A stretch of 64,000 nt of DNA from Prosopocoilus inquinatus. Taxonomy: Eukaryota > Arthropoda > Insecta > Coleoptera > Lucanidae. The translations under genes and the position numbers were made by a program. Location of the stretch: the NCBI GenBank assembly GCA_036172665.1, contig CM069880.1, positions 2,916,501 to 2,980,500 on the forward strand. Reading direction: 5' to 3'. Positions 25,033 through 37,846 of this stretch are shown one piece after another. Position 1 is the stretch's first letter. The number at the start of each line of letters is the position of its first letter. The notes under the pieces are model-generated. The model worked only from the letters and a program-made list of their open reading frames with translations. It was not told where the DNA came from and searched no databases.

Positions 25033-26671
25033 ATACATCACAGGAACAACGCTAATACGTGTTGTTTCGTTCAAAACTATTTCCAGCTTCTGCTGCGTCC
25101 GAGAACTTTGTTTCTCACATCAGAGTTACTGGAGTCCATCGAAACGCCAAATAACATGATAGATGAGTAAGGATTGATTAGATACATCACAGGAACAACG
25201 CTAATGCGTGTTGTTTCCTTTAAAACTATTTCTAGCTTCAGCTGCGTCCGAGAACTTCGTATCTCACATCAAAGTTACTGGAGTCCATCGAAACGCCAAA
25301 TAACATGTTAGATAAGTAAGGAACGTTTAGATACATCACAGGAACAACGCTAATACGTGTTGTTTCGTTCAAAACTATTTCCAGCTTCTGCCGCGTCCGA
25401 GAACTTTGTATCTCACATCAGCGTTACTGGAGTCCATCGAAACGCCAAATAACATGATAGATGAGTAAGGATAGATTAGATACATCACAGGAACAACGCT
25501 AATGCGTGTTGTTTCGTTTAAAACTATTTCCAGCTTCTGCTGCGTCCGAGAACTTCGTATCTCACATCAGGGTTACTGGAGTCCATCCAAACGTCAAATA
25601 ACATGATATATAAGTAAGGATCGATTAGATACATCACAGGAACAACGCTAATGCGTGTTGTTTCGTTCAAAACTATTTCCAGCTTCTGCTGCGTCCGAAA
25701 ACTTTGTATCTCACATCAGAGTTACTGGAGTCCATCGAAATGCCAAATAACATGATAGATGAGTAAGGATCGATTAGATACATCACAGGAACAACGCTAA
25801 TGCGTGTTGTTTCGTTTAAAACTATTTCCAGCTTCTGCTGCGTCCGAGAACTTCGTATCTCACATCAGGGTTACTGGAGTCCATCCAGACGTCAAATAAC
25901 ATGATAGATAAGTAAGGATAGATTAGATACAGCACAGGAACAACGCCAATGCGTGTTGTTTCGTTCAAAACTATTTCCAGCTTCTGCTGCGTCCGAAAAC
26001 TTTGTATCTCACATCAGAGTTACTGGAGTTCATCCAAACGTAAAATAACATGATAGATGAGTAAGGATCGATTAGATACATCACAGGAACAACGCTAATA
26101 TGTGTTGTTTCGTTTAAAACTATTTCCAGCTGCTGCTGCGTCCGAGAATTTCGTATCTCACATTAGAGATACTGGAGTCCATCGAAACGTCAAATAACAT
26201 AGTAGCTAAGTAAGGATCGATTAGATACATCACAGGAACAACGCTAGTACGTGTTGTTTCGTTCAAAACTATTTCCAGCTTCTGCTGCGTCCAAAAACTT
26301 TGTATCTCACATCAGACTTACTGGAGTCCATCCAAACGTCAAATAACATGTTAGATAAGTAAGGATCGTTTAGATACATCACAGGAACAACGCTAATGCG
26401 TGTTGTTTCATTTAAAACTGTTTCCAGCTTCTGCTGCGTCCGAGAACTTCGTATCTCACATCAGGGTTACTGGAGTCCATCCAGACGTCAAATAACATGA
26501 TAGATAAGTAAGGATAGATTAGATACAGCACAGGAACAACGCCAATGCGTGTTGTTTCGTTTAAAACTATTTCCAGCTTCCGCTGCGTCCGAAGATTTCG
26601 TATCTCACAACAGAGTTACTGGAGTCCGTCCAAACGTCAAATAACATGATAGATGAGTAAGGATCGATTAG
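25033..26671 (+). repeat. HOR unit, 11 monomers (A B C D E1 D/H I/E2 F G H I)
   Basis: The D/H hybrid at 25778 (switch between offsets 48 and 110) is followed by an I/E2 hybrid at 25927 (switch between 22 and 39). The pair looks like a double exchange that inserted an H-I series into D-E2. It recurs at 36208, 48128 and 59303. Confidence 0.92.
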
Positions 26672-29204
26672 ATACATCACAGGAACAACGCTAATACGTG
26701 TTGTTTCGTTCAAAACTATTTCCAGCTTCTGCTGCGTCCGAGAACTTTGTTTCTCACATCAGAGTTACTGGAGTCCATCGAAACGCCAAATAACATGATA
26801 GATGAGTAAGGATTGATTAGATACATCACAGGAACAACGCTAATGCGTGTTGTTTCCTTTAAAACTATTTCTAGCTTCAGCTGCGTCCGAGAACTTCGTA
26901 TCTCACATCAAAGTTACTGGAGTCCATCGAAACGCCAAATAACATGTTAGATAAGTAAGGAACGTTTAGATACATCACAGGAACAACGCTAATACGTGTT
27001 GTTTCGTTCAAAACTATTTCCAGCTTCTGCCGCGTCCGAGAACTTTGTATCTCACATCAGCGTTACTGGAGTCCATCGAAACGCCAAATAACATGATAGA
27101 TGAGTAAGGATAGATTAGATACATCACAGGAACAACGCTAATGCGTGTTGTTTCGTTTAAAACTATTTCCAGCTTCTGCTGCGTCCGAGAACTTCGTATC
27201 TCACATCAGGGTTACTGGAGTCCATCCAAACGTCAAATAACATGATATATAAGTAAGGATCGATTAGATACATCACAGGAACAACGCTAATGCGTGTTGT
27301 TTCGTTCAAAACTATTTCCAGCTTCTGCTGCGTCCGAAAACTTTGTATCTCACATCAGAGTTACTGGAGTCCATCCAAACGTAAAATAACATGATAGATG
27401 AGTAAGGATCGATTAGATACATCACAGGAACATCGCTATTGCGTGTTGTTTCGTTTAAAACTATTTCTAGTTTCAGCTGCGTCCGAGAACATCGTATCTC
27501 ACATCAAAGTTACTGGAGTCCATCGAAACGCCAAATAACATGATAGATGAGTAAGGATCGATTAGATACATCACATCATAAACGCTAATGCGTGTTGTTT
27601 CGTTTAAAACTGTTTCCAGCTTCAGCTGCGTCCGAGAACTTTGTATCTCACATCAGAGTTACTGGAGTCCATCGAAACGTCAAATAACATGATAGATAAG
27701 TAAGGATCGATTAGATACATCACAGGAACAACGCTAATGCGTGTTGTTTCGTTTAAAACTATTTCCAGCTGCTGCTGCGTCCGAAAATTTCGTATCTCAC
27801 ATTAGAGATACTGGAGTCCATCGAAACGTCAAATAACATATTAGCTAAGTAAGGATCGATTAGATACAGCACAGGAACAACGCTAATACGTGTTGTTGCG
27901 CTTAAAACTATTTCCAGCTTCTGCTGCGTCCGAGAACTTTGTTTCTCACATCAGAGTTACTGGAGTCCATCGAAACGCCAAATAACATGATAGATGAGTA
28001 AGGATTGATTAGATACATCACAGGAACAACGCTAATGCGTGTTGTTTCCTTTAAAACTATTTCTAGCTTCAGCTGCGTCCGAGAACTTCGTATCTCACAT
28101 CAAAGTTACTGGAGTCCATCGAAACGCCAAATAACATGTTAGATAAGTAAGGAACGTTTAGATACATCACAGGAACAACGCTAATACGTGTTGTTTCGTT
28201 CAAAACTATTTCCAGCTTCTGCCGCGTCCGAGAACTTTGTATCTCACATCAGCGTTACTGGAGTCCATCGAAACGCCAAATAACATGATAGATGAGTAAG
28301 GATAGATTAGATACATCACAGGAACAACGCTAATGCGTGTTGTTTCGTTTAAAACTATTTCCAGCTTCTGCTGCGTCCGAGAACTTCGTATCTCACATCA
28401 GGGTTACTGGAGTCCATCCAAACGTCAAATAACATGATATATAAGTAAGGATCGATTAGATACATCACAGGAACAACGCTAATGCGTGTTGTTTCGTTCA
28501 AAACTATTTCCAGCTTCTGCTGCGTCCGAAAACTTTGTATCTCACATCAGAGTTACTGGAGTCCATCGAAATGCCAAATAACATGATAGATGAGTAAGGA
28601 TCGATTAGATACATCACAGGAACAACGCTAATGCGTGTTGTTTCGTTTAAAACTATTTCCAGCTTCTGCTGCGTCCGAGAATTTCGTATCTCACATTAGA
28701 GATACTGGAGTCCATCGAAACGTCAAATAACATAGTAGCTAAGTAAGGATCGATTAGATACATCACAGGAACAACGCTAGTACGTGTTGTTTCGTTCAAA
28801 ACTATTTCCAGCTTCTGCTGCGTCCAAAAACTTTGTATCTCACATCAGACTTACTGGAGTCCATCCAAACGTCAAATAACATGTTAGATAAGTAAGGATC
28901 GTTTAGATACATCACAGGAACAACGCTAATGCGTGTTGTTTCATTTAAAACTGTTTCCAGCTTCTGCTGCGTCCGAGAACTTCGTATCTCACATCAGGGT
29001 TACTGGAGTCCATCCAGACGTCAAATAACATGATAGATAAGTAAGGATAGATTAGATACAGCACAGGAACAACGCCAATGCGTGTTGTTTCGTTTAAAAC
29101 TATTTCCAGCTTCCGCTGCGTCCGAAGATTTCGTATCTCACAACAGAGTTACTGGAGTCCGTCCAAACGTCAAATAACATGATAGATGAGTAAGGATCGA
29201 TTAG
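26672..29204 (+). repeat. HOR unit, 17 monomers (A B C D E3 J K L M B C D E1 D/F G H I)
   Basis: M at 27864 is an A-like monomer with g6 and TTGCGCTT near 34-41, so the unit is in effect an 8-monomer series joined to a 9-monomer series. J 27417, K 27566, L 27715, D/F hybrid 28609. Here M is followed by ordinary B, not the B2-N-O-P-Q run of the left domain. It recurs at 37847, 49767 and 60942. Confidence 0.92.
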
Positions 29205-30694
29205 ATACATCACAGGAACAACGCTAATACGTGTTGTTTCGTTCAAAACTATTTCCAGCTTCTGCTGCGTCCGAGAACTTTGTTTCTCACATCAGAGTTA
29301 CTGGAGTCCATCGAAACGCCAAATAACATGATAGATGAGTAAGGATTGATTAGATACATCACAGGAACAACGCTAATGCGTGTTGTTTCCTTTAAAACTA
29401 TTTCTAGCTTCAGCTGCGTCCGAGAACTTCGTATCTCACATCAAAGTTACTGGAGTCCATCGAAACGCCAAATAACATGTTAGATAAGTAAGGAACGTTT
29501 AGATACATCACAGGAACAACGCTAATACGTGTTGTTTCGTTCAAAACTATTTCCAGCTTCTGCCGCGTCCGAGAACTTTGTATCTCACATCAGCGTTACT
29601 GGAGTCCATCGAAACGCCAAATAACATGATAGATGAGTAAGGATAGATTAGATACATCACAGGAACAACGCTAATGCGTGTTGTTTCGTTTAAAACTATT
29701 TCCAGCTTCTGCTGCGTCCGAGAACTTCGTATCTCACATCAGGGTTACTGGAGTCCATCCAAACGTCAAATAACATGATATATAAGTAAGGATCGATTAG
29801 ATACATCACAGGAACAACGCTAATGCGTGTTGTTTCGTTCAAAACTATTTCCAGCTTCTGCTGCGTCCGAAAACTTTGTATCTCACATCAGAGTTACTGG
29901 AGTCCATCGAAATGCCAAATAACATGATAGATGAGTAAGGATCGATTAGATACATCACAGGAACAACGCTAATGCGTGTTGTTTCGTTTAAAACTATTTC
30001 CAGCTTCTGCTGCGTCCGAGAACTTCGTATCTCACATCAGGGTTACTGGAGTCCATTCAAACGTCAAATCACATGATATATAAGTAAGGATCGATTAGAT
30101 ACATCACAGGAACAACGCTAATGCGTGTTGTTTCGTTCAAAACTATTTCCAGCTTCTGCTGCGTCCGAAAACTTTGTATCTCACATCAGAGTTACTGGAG
30201 TCCATCGAAATGCCAAATAACATGATAGATGAGTAAGGATCGATTAGATACATCACAGGAACAACGCTAATGCGTGTTGTTTCCTTTAAAACTATTTCTA
30301 GCTTCAGCTGCGTCCGAGAACTTCGTATCTCACATCAAAGTTACTGGAGTCCATCCAAACGTCAAATAACATGTTAGATAAGTAAGGATCGTTTAGATAC
30401 ATCACAGGAACAACGCTAATGCGTGTTGTTTCATTTAAAACTGTTTCCAGCTTCTGCTGCGTCCGAGAACTTCGTATCTCACATCAGGGTTACTGGAGTC
30501 CATCCAGACGTCAAATAACATGATAGATAAGTAAGGATAGATTAGATACAGCACAGGAACAACGCCAATGCGTGTTGTTTCGTTTAAAACTATTTCCAGC
30601 TTCCGCTGCGTCCGAAGATTTCGTATCTCACAACAGAGTTACTGGAGTCCGTCCAAACGTCAAATAACATGATAGATGAGTAAGGATCGATTAG
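29205..30694 (+). repeat. HOR unit, 10 monomers (A B C D E1 D2 E1 B/G H I)
   Basis: It has the same class order as the left-domain unit at 2385, with the B/G hybrid at 30248. Confidence 0.92.
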
Positions 30695-31439
30695 ATACAT
30701 CACAGGAACAACGCTAATACGTGTTGTTTCGTTCAAAACTATTTCCAGCTTCTGCTGCGTCCGAGAACTTTGTTTCTCACATCAGAGTTACTGGGGTCCA
30801 TCGAAACGCCAAATAACATGATAGATGAGTAAGGATTGATTAGATACATCACAGGAACAACGCTAATGCGTGTTGTTTCCTTTAAAACTATTTCTAGCTT
30901 CAGCTGCGTCCGAGAACTTCGTATCTCACATCAAAGTTACTGGAGTCCATCGAAACGCCAAATAACATGTTAGATAAGTAAGGAACGTTTAGATACATCA
31001 CAGGAACAACGCTAATACGTGTTGTTTCGTTCAAAACTATTTCCAGCTTCTGCCGCGTCCGAGAACTTTGTATCTCACATCAGCGTTACTGGAGTCCATC
31101 GAAACGCCAAATAACATGATAGATGAGTAAGGATAGATTAGATACATCACAGGAACAACGCTAATGCGTGTTGTTTCGTTTAAAACTATTTCCAGCTTCT
31201 GCTGCGTCCGAGAACTTCGTATCTCACATCAGGGTTACTGGAGTCCATCCAGACGTCAAATAACATGATAGATAAGTAAGGATAGATTAGATACAGCACA
31301 GGAACAACGCCAATGCGTGTTGTTTCGTTCAAAACTATTTCCAGCTTCTGCTGCGTCCGAAAACTTTGTATCTCACATCAGAGTTACTGGAGTTCATCCA
31401 AACGTAAAATAACATGATAGATGAGTAAGGATCGATTAG
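30695..31439 (+). repeat. HOR unit, 5 monomers (A B C D/H I/E2), shortest in the window
   Basis: It ends with an I/E2 hybrid (31291) joined straight to the next A and lacks F, G, H and complete I. It probably arose from the 11-monomer type by deletion. Private g at 30795 (offset 101 of the A monomer) falls in a block otherwise constant. It recurs at 53790. Confidence 0.9.
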
Positions 31440-32929
31440 ATACATCACAGGAACAACGCTAATACGTGTTGTTTCGTTCAAAACTATTTCCAGCTTCTGC
31501 TGCGTCCGAGAACTTTGTTTCTCACATCAGAGTTACTGGAGTCCATCGAAACGCCAAATAACATGATAGATGAGTAAGGATTGATTAGATACATCACAGG
31601 AACAACGCTAATGCGTGTTGTTTCCTTTAAAACTATTTCTAGCTTCAGCTGCGTCCGAGAACTTCGTATCTCACATCAAAGTTACTGGAGTCCATCGAAA
31701 CGCCAAATAACATGTTAGATAAGTAAGGAACGTTTAGATACATCACTGGAACAACGCTAATACGTGTTGTTTCGTTCAAAACTATTTCCAGCTTCTGCCG
31801 CGTCCGAGAACTTTGTATCTCACATCAGCGTTACTGGAGTCCATCGAAACGCCAAATAACATGATAGATGAGTAAGGATAGATTAGATACATCACAGGAA
31901 CAACGCTAATGCGTGTTGTTTCGTTTAAAACTATTTCCAGCTTCTGCTGCGTCCGAGAACTTCGTATCTCACATCAGGGTTACTGGAGTCCATCCAAACG
32001 TCAAATAACATGATATATAAGTAAGGATCGATTAGATACATCACAGGAACAACGCTAATGCGTGTTGTTTCGTTCAAAACTATTTCCAGCTTCTGCTGCG
32101 TCCGAAAACTTTGTATCTCACATCAGAGTTACTGGAGTCCATCGAAATGCCAAATAACATGATAGATGAGTAAGGATCGATTAGATACATCACAGGAACA
32201 ACGCTAATGCGTGTTGTTTCGTTTAAAACTATTTCCAGCTTCTGCTGCGTCCGAGAACTTCGTATCTCACATCAGGGTTACTGGAGTCCATTCAAACGTC
32301 AAATCACATGATATATAAGTAAGGATCGATTAGATACATCACAGGAACAACGCTAATGCGTGTTGTTTCGTTCAAAACTATTTCCAGCTTCTGCTGCGTC
32401 CGAAAACTTTGTATCTCACATCAGAGTTACTGGAGTCCATCGAAATGCCAAATAACATGATAGATGAGTAAGGATCGATTAGATACATCACAGGAACAAC
32501 GCTAATGCGTGTTGTTTCCTTTAAAACTATTTCTAGCTTCAGCTGCGTCCGAGAACTTCGTATCTCACATCAAAGTTACTGGAGTCCATCCAAACGTCAA
32601 ATAACATGTTAGATAAGTAAGGATCGTTTAGATACATCACAGGAACAACGCTAATGCGTGTTGTTTCATTTAAAACTGTTTCCAGCTTCTGCTGCGTCCG
32701 AGAACTTCGTATCTCACATCAGGGTTACTGGAGTCCATCCAGACGTCAAATAACATGATAGATAAGTAAGGATAGATTAGATACAGCACAGGAACAACGC
32801 CAATGCGTGTTGTTTCGTTTAAAACTATTTCCAGCTTCCGCTGCGTCCGAAGATTTCGTATCTCACAACAGAGTTACTGGAGTCCGTCCAAACGTCAAAT
32901 AACATGATAGATGAGTAAGGATCGATTAG
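31440..32929 (+). repeat. HOR unit, 10 monomers (A B C D E1 D2 E1 B/G H I)
   Basis: It has the same order as 29205-30694, with the B/G hybrid at 32483. Private t at 31747 (offset 10 of the C monomer at 31738). Confidence 0.92.
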
Positions 32930-35164
32930 ATACATCACAGGAACAACGCTAATACGTGTTGTTTCGTTCAAAACTATTTCCAGCTTCTGCTGCGTCCGAG
33001 AACTTTGTTTCTCACATCAGAGTTACTGGAGTCCATCGAAACGCCAAATAACATGATAGATGAGTAAGGATTGATTAGATACATCACAGGAACAACGCTA
33101 ATGCGTGTTGTTTCCTTTAAAACTATTTCTAGCTTCAGCTGCGTCCGAGAACTTCGTATCTCACATCAAAGTTACTGGAGTCCATCGAAACGCCAAATAA
33201 CATGTTAGATAAGTAAGGAACGTTTAGATACATCACAGGAACAACGCTAATACGTGTTGTTTCGTTCAAAACTATTTCCAGCTTCTGCCGCGTCCGAGAA
33301 CTTTGTATCTCACATCAGCGTTACTGGAGTCCATCGAAACGCCAAATAACATGATAGATGAGTAAGGATAGATTAGATACATCACAGGAACAACGCTAAT
33401 GCGTGTTGTTTCGTTTAAAACTATTTCCAGCTTCTGCTGCGTCCGAGAACTTCGTATCTCACATCAGGGTTACTGGAGTCCATCCAAACGTCAAATAACA
33501 TGATATATAAGTAAGGATCGATTAGATACATCACAGGAACAACGCTAATGCGTGTTGTTTCGTTCAAAACTATTTCCAGCTTCTGCTGCGTCCGAAAACT
33601 TTGTATCTCACATCAGAGTTACTGGAGTCCATCGAAATGCCAAATAACATGATAGATGAGTAAGGATCGATTAGATACATCACAGGAACAACGCTAATGC
33701 GTGTTGTTTCGTTTAAAACTATTTCCAGCTTCTGCTGCGTCCGAGAACTTCGTATCTCACATCAGGGTTACTGGAGTCCATTCAAACGTCAAATCACATG
33801 ATATATAAGTAAGGATCGATTAGATACATCACAGGAACAACGCTAATGCGTGTTGTTTCGTTCAAAACTATTTCCAGCTTCTGCTGCGTCCGAAAACTTT
33901 GTATCTCACATCAGAGTTACTGGAGTCCATCCAAACGTAAAATAACATGATAGATGAGTAAGGATCGATTAGATACATCACAGGAACATCGCTATTGCGT
34001 GTTGTTTCGTTTAAAACTATTTCTAGTTTCAGCTGCGTCCGAGAACATCGTATCTCACATCAAAGTTACTGGAGTCCATCGAAACGCCAAATAACATGAT
34101 AGATGAGTAAGGATCGATTAGATACATCACATCATAAACGCTAATGCGTGTTGTTTCGTTTAAAACTGTTTCCAGCTTCAGCTGCGTCCGAGAACTTTGT
34201 ATCTCACATCAGAGTTACTGGAGTCCATCGAAACGTCAAATAACATGATAGATAAGTAAGGATCGATTAGATACATCACAGGAACAACGCTAATGCGTGT
34301 TGTTTCGTTTAAAACTATTTCCAGCTTCTGCTGCGTCCGAGAACTTCGTATCTCACATCAGGGTTACTGGAGTCCATCCAAACGTCAAATAACATGATAT
34401 ATAAGTAAGGATCGATTAGATACATCACAGGAACAACGCTAATGCGTGTTGTTTCGTTCAAAACTATTTCCAGCTTCTGCTGCGTCCGAAAACTTTGTAT
34501 CTCACATCAGAGTTACTGGAGTTCATCCAAACGTAAAATAACATGATAGATGAGTAAGGATCGATTAGATACATCACAGGAACAACGCTAATATGTGTTG
34601 TTTCGTTTAAAACTATTTCCAGCTGCTGCTGCGTCCGAGAATTTCGTATCTCACATTAGAGATACTGGAGTCCATCGAAACGTCAAATAACATAGTAGCT
34701 AAGTAAGGATCGATTAGATACATCACAGGAACAACGCTAGTACGTGTTGTTTCGTTCAAAACTATTTCCAGCTTCTGCTGCGTCCAAAAACTTTGTATCT
34801 CACATCAGACTTACTGGAGTCCATCCAAACGTCAAATAACATGTTAGATAAGTAAGGATCGTTTAGATACATCACAGGAACAACGCTAATGCGTGTTGTT
34901 TCATTTAAAACTGTTTCCAGCTTCTGCTGCGTCCGAGAACTTCGTATCTCACATCAGGGTTACTGGAGTCCATCCAGACGTCAAATAACATGATAGATAA
35001 GTAAGGATAGATTAGATACAGCACAGGAACAACGCCAATGCGTGTTGTTTCGTTTAAAGCTATTTCCAGCTTCCGCTGCGTCCGAAGATTTCGTATCTCA
35101 CAACAGAGTTACTGGAGTCCGTCCAAACGTCAAATAACATGATAGATGAGTAAGGATCGATTAG
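32930..35164 (+). repeat. HOR unit, 15 monomers (A B C D E1 D2 E3 J K D E2 F G H I)
   Basis: It starts like the left 26/21-monomer units, but after K (34122) it goes directly to an ordinary D-E2-F-G-H-I tail. A deletion from D2 to F in such a unit would give the E1-D/F-G order seen elsewhere in the right domain. Private g at 35059 (offset 44 of the I monomer). It recurs at 56025. Confidence 0.92.
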
Positions 35165-36207
35165 ATACATCACAGGAACAACGCTAATACGTGTTGTTTC
35201 GTTCAAAACTATTTCCAGCTTCTGCTGCGTCCGAGAACTTTGTTTCTCACATCAGAGTTACTGGAGTCCATCGAAACGCCAAATAACATGATAGATGAGT
35301 AAGGATTGATTAGATACATCACAGGAACAACGCTAATGCGTGTTGTTTCCTTTAAAACTATTTCTAGCTTCAGCTGCGTCCGAGAACTTCGTATCTCACA
35401 TCAAAGTTACTGGAGTCCATCGAAACGCCAAATAACATGTTAGATAAGTAAGGAACGTTTAGATACATCACAGGAACAACGCTAATACGTGTTGTTTCGT
35501 TCAAAACTATTTCCAGCTTCTGCCGCGTCCGAGAACTTTGTATCTCACATCAGCGTTACTGGAGTCCATCGAAACGCCAAATAACATGATAGATGAGTAA
35601 GGATAGATTAGATACATCACAGGAACAACGCTAATGCGTGTTGTTTCGTTTAAAACTATTTCCAGCTTCTGCTGCGTCCGAGAACTTCGTATCTCACATC
35701 AGGGTTACTGGAGTCCATCCAAACGTCAAATAACATGATATATAAGTAAGGATCGATTAGATACATCACAGGAACAACGCTAATGCGTGTTGTTTCGTTC
35801 AAAACTATTTCCAGCTTCTGCTGCGTCCGAAAACTTTGTATCTCACATCAGAGTTACTGGAGTCCATCCAAACGTCAAATAACATGTTAGATAAGTAAGG
35901 ATCGTTTAGATACATCACAGGAACAACGCTAATGCGTGTTGTTTCATTTAAAACTGTTTCCAGCTTCTGCTGCGTCCGAGAACTTCGTATCTCACATCAG
36001 GGTTACTGGAGTCCATCCAGACGTCAAATAACATGATAGATAAGTAAGGATAGATTAGATACAGCACAGGAACAACGCCAATGCGTGTTGTTTCGTTTAA
36101 AACTATTTCCAGCTTCCGCTGCGTCCGAAGATTTCGTATCTCACAACAGAGTTACTGGAGTCCGTCCAAACGTCAAATAACATGATAGATGAGTAAGGAT
36201 CGATTAG
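35165..36207 (+). repeat. HOR unit, 7 monomers (A B C D E/G H I)
   Basis: It opens the second 7-11-17 block; the E/G hybrid is at 35761. Confidence 0.92.
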
Positions 36208-37846
36208 ATACATCACAGGAACAACGCTAATACGTGTTGTTTCGTTCAAAACTATTTCCAGCTTCTGCTGCGTCCGAGAACTTTGTTTCTCACATCAGAG
36301 TTACTGGAGTCCATCGAAACGCCAAATAACATGATAGATGAGTAAGGATTGATTAGATACATCACAGGAACAACGCTAATGCGTGTTGTTTCCTTTAAAA
36401 CTATTTCTAGCTTCAGCTGCGTCCGAGAACTTCGTATCTCACATCAAAGTTACTGGAGTCCATCGAAACGCCAAATAACATGTTAGATAAGTAAGGAACG
36501 TTTAGATACATCACAGGAACAACGCTAATACGTGTTGTTTCGTTCAAAACTATTTCCAGCTTCTGCCGCGTCCGAGAACTTTGTATCTCACATCAGCGTT
36601 ACTGGAGTCCATCGAAACGCCAAATAACATGATAGATGAGTAAGGATAGATTAGATACATCACAGGAACAACGCTAATGCGTGTTGTTTCGTTTAAAACT
36701 ATTTCCAGCTTCTGCTGCGTCCGAGAACTTCGTATCTCACATCAGGGTTACTGGAGTCCATCCAAACGTCAAATAACATGATATATAAGTAAGGATCGAT
36801 TAGATACATCACAGGAACAACGCTAATGCGTGTTGTTTCGTTCAAAACTATTTCCAGCTTCTGCTGCGTCCGAAAACTTTGTATCTCACATCAGAGTTAC
36901 TGGAGTCCATCGAAATGCCAAATAACATGATAGATGAGTAAGGATCGATTAGATACATCACAGGAACAACGCTAATGCGTGTTGTTTCGTTTAAAACTAT
37001 TTCCAGCTTCTGCTGCGTCCGAGAACTTCGTATCTCACATCAGGGTTACTGGAGTCCATCCAGACGTCAAATAACATGATAGATAAGTAAGGATAGATTA
37101 GATACAGCACAGGAACAACGCCAATGCGTGTTGTTTCGTTCAAAACTATTTCCAGCTTCTGCTGCGTCCGAAAACTTTGTATCTCACATCAGAGTTACTG
37201 GAGTTCATCCAAACGTAAAATAACATGATAGATGAGTAAGGATCGATTAGATACATCACAGGAACAACGCTAATATGTGTTGTTTCGTTTAAAACTATTT
37301 CCAGCTGCTGCTGCGTCCGAGAATTTCGTATCTCACATTAGAGATACTGGAGTCCATCGAAACGTCAAATAACATAGTAGCTAAGTAAGGATCGATTAGA
37401 TACATCACAGGAACAACGCTAGTACGTGTTGTTTCGTTCAAAACTATTTCCAGCTTCTGCTGCGTCCAAAAACTTTGTATCTCACATCAGACTTACTGGA
37501 GTCCATCCAAACGTCAAATAACATGTTAGATAAGTAAGGATCGTTTAGATACATCACAGGAACAACGCTAATGCGTGTTGTTTCATTTAAAACTGTTTCC
37601 AGCTTCTGCTGCGTCCGAGAACTTCGTATCTCACATCAGGGTTACTGGAGTCCATCCAGACGTCAAATAACATGATAGATAAGTAAGGATAGATTAGATA
37701 CAGCACAGGAACAACGCCAATGCGTGTTGTTTCGTTTAAAACTATTTCCAGCTTCCGCTGCGTCCGAAGATTTCGTATCTCACAACAGAGTTACTGGAGT
37801 CCGTCCAAACGTCAAATAACATGATAGATGAGTAAGGATCGATTAG
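36208..37846 (+). repeat. HOR unit, 11 monomers (A B C D E1 D/H I/E2 F G H I)
   Basis: It has the same order as 25033-26671, with D/H at 36953 and I/E2 at 37102. Confidence 0.92.
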
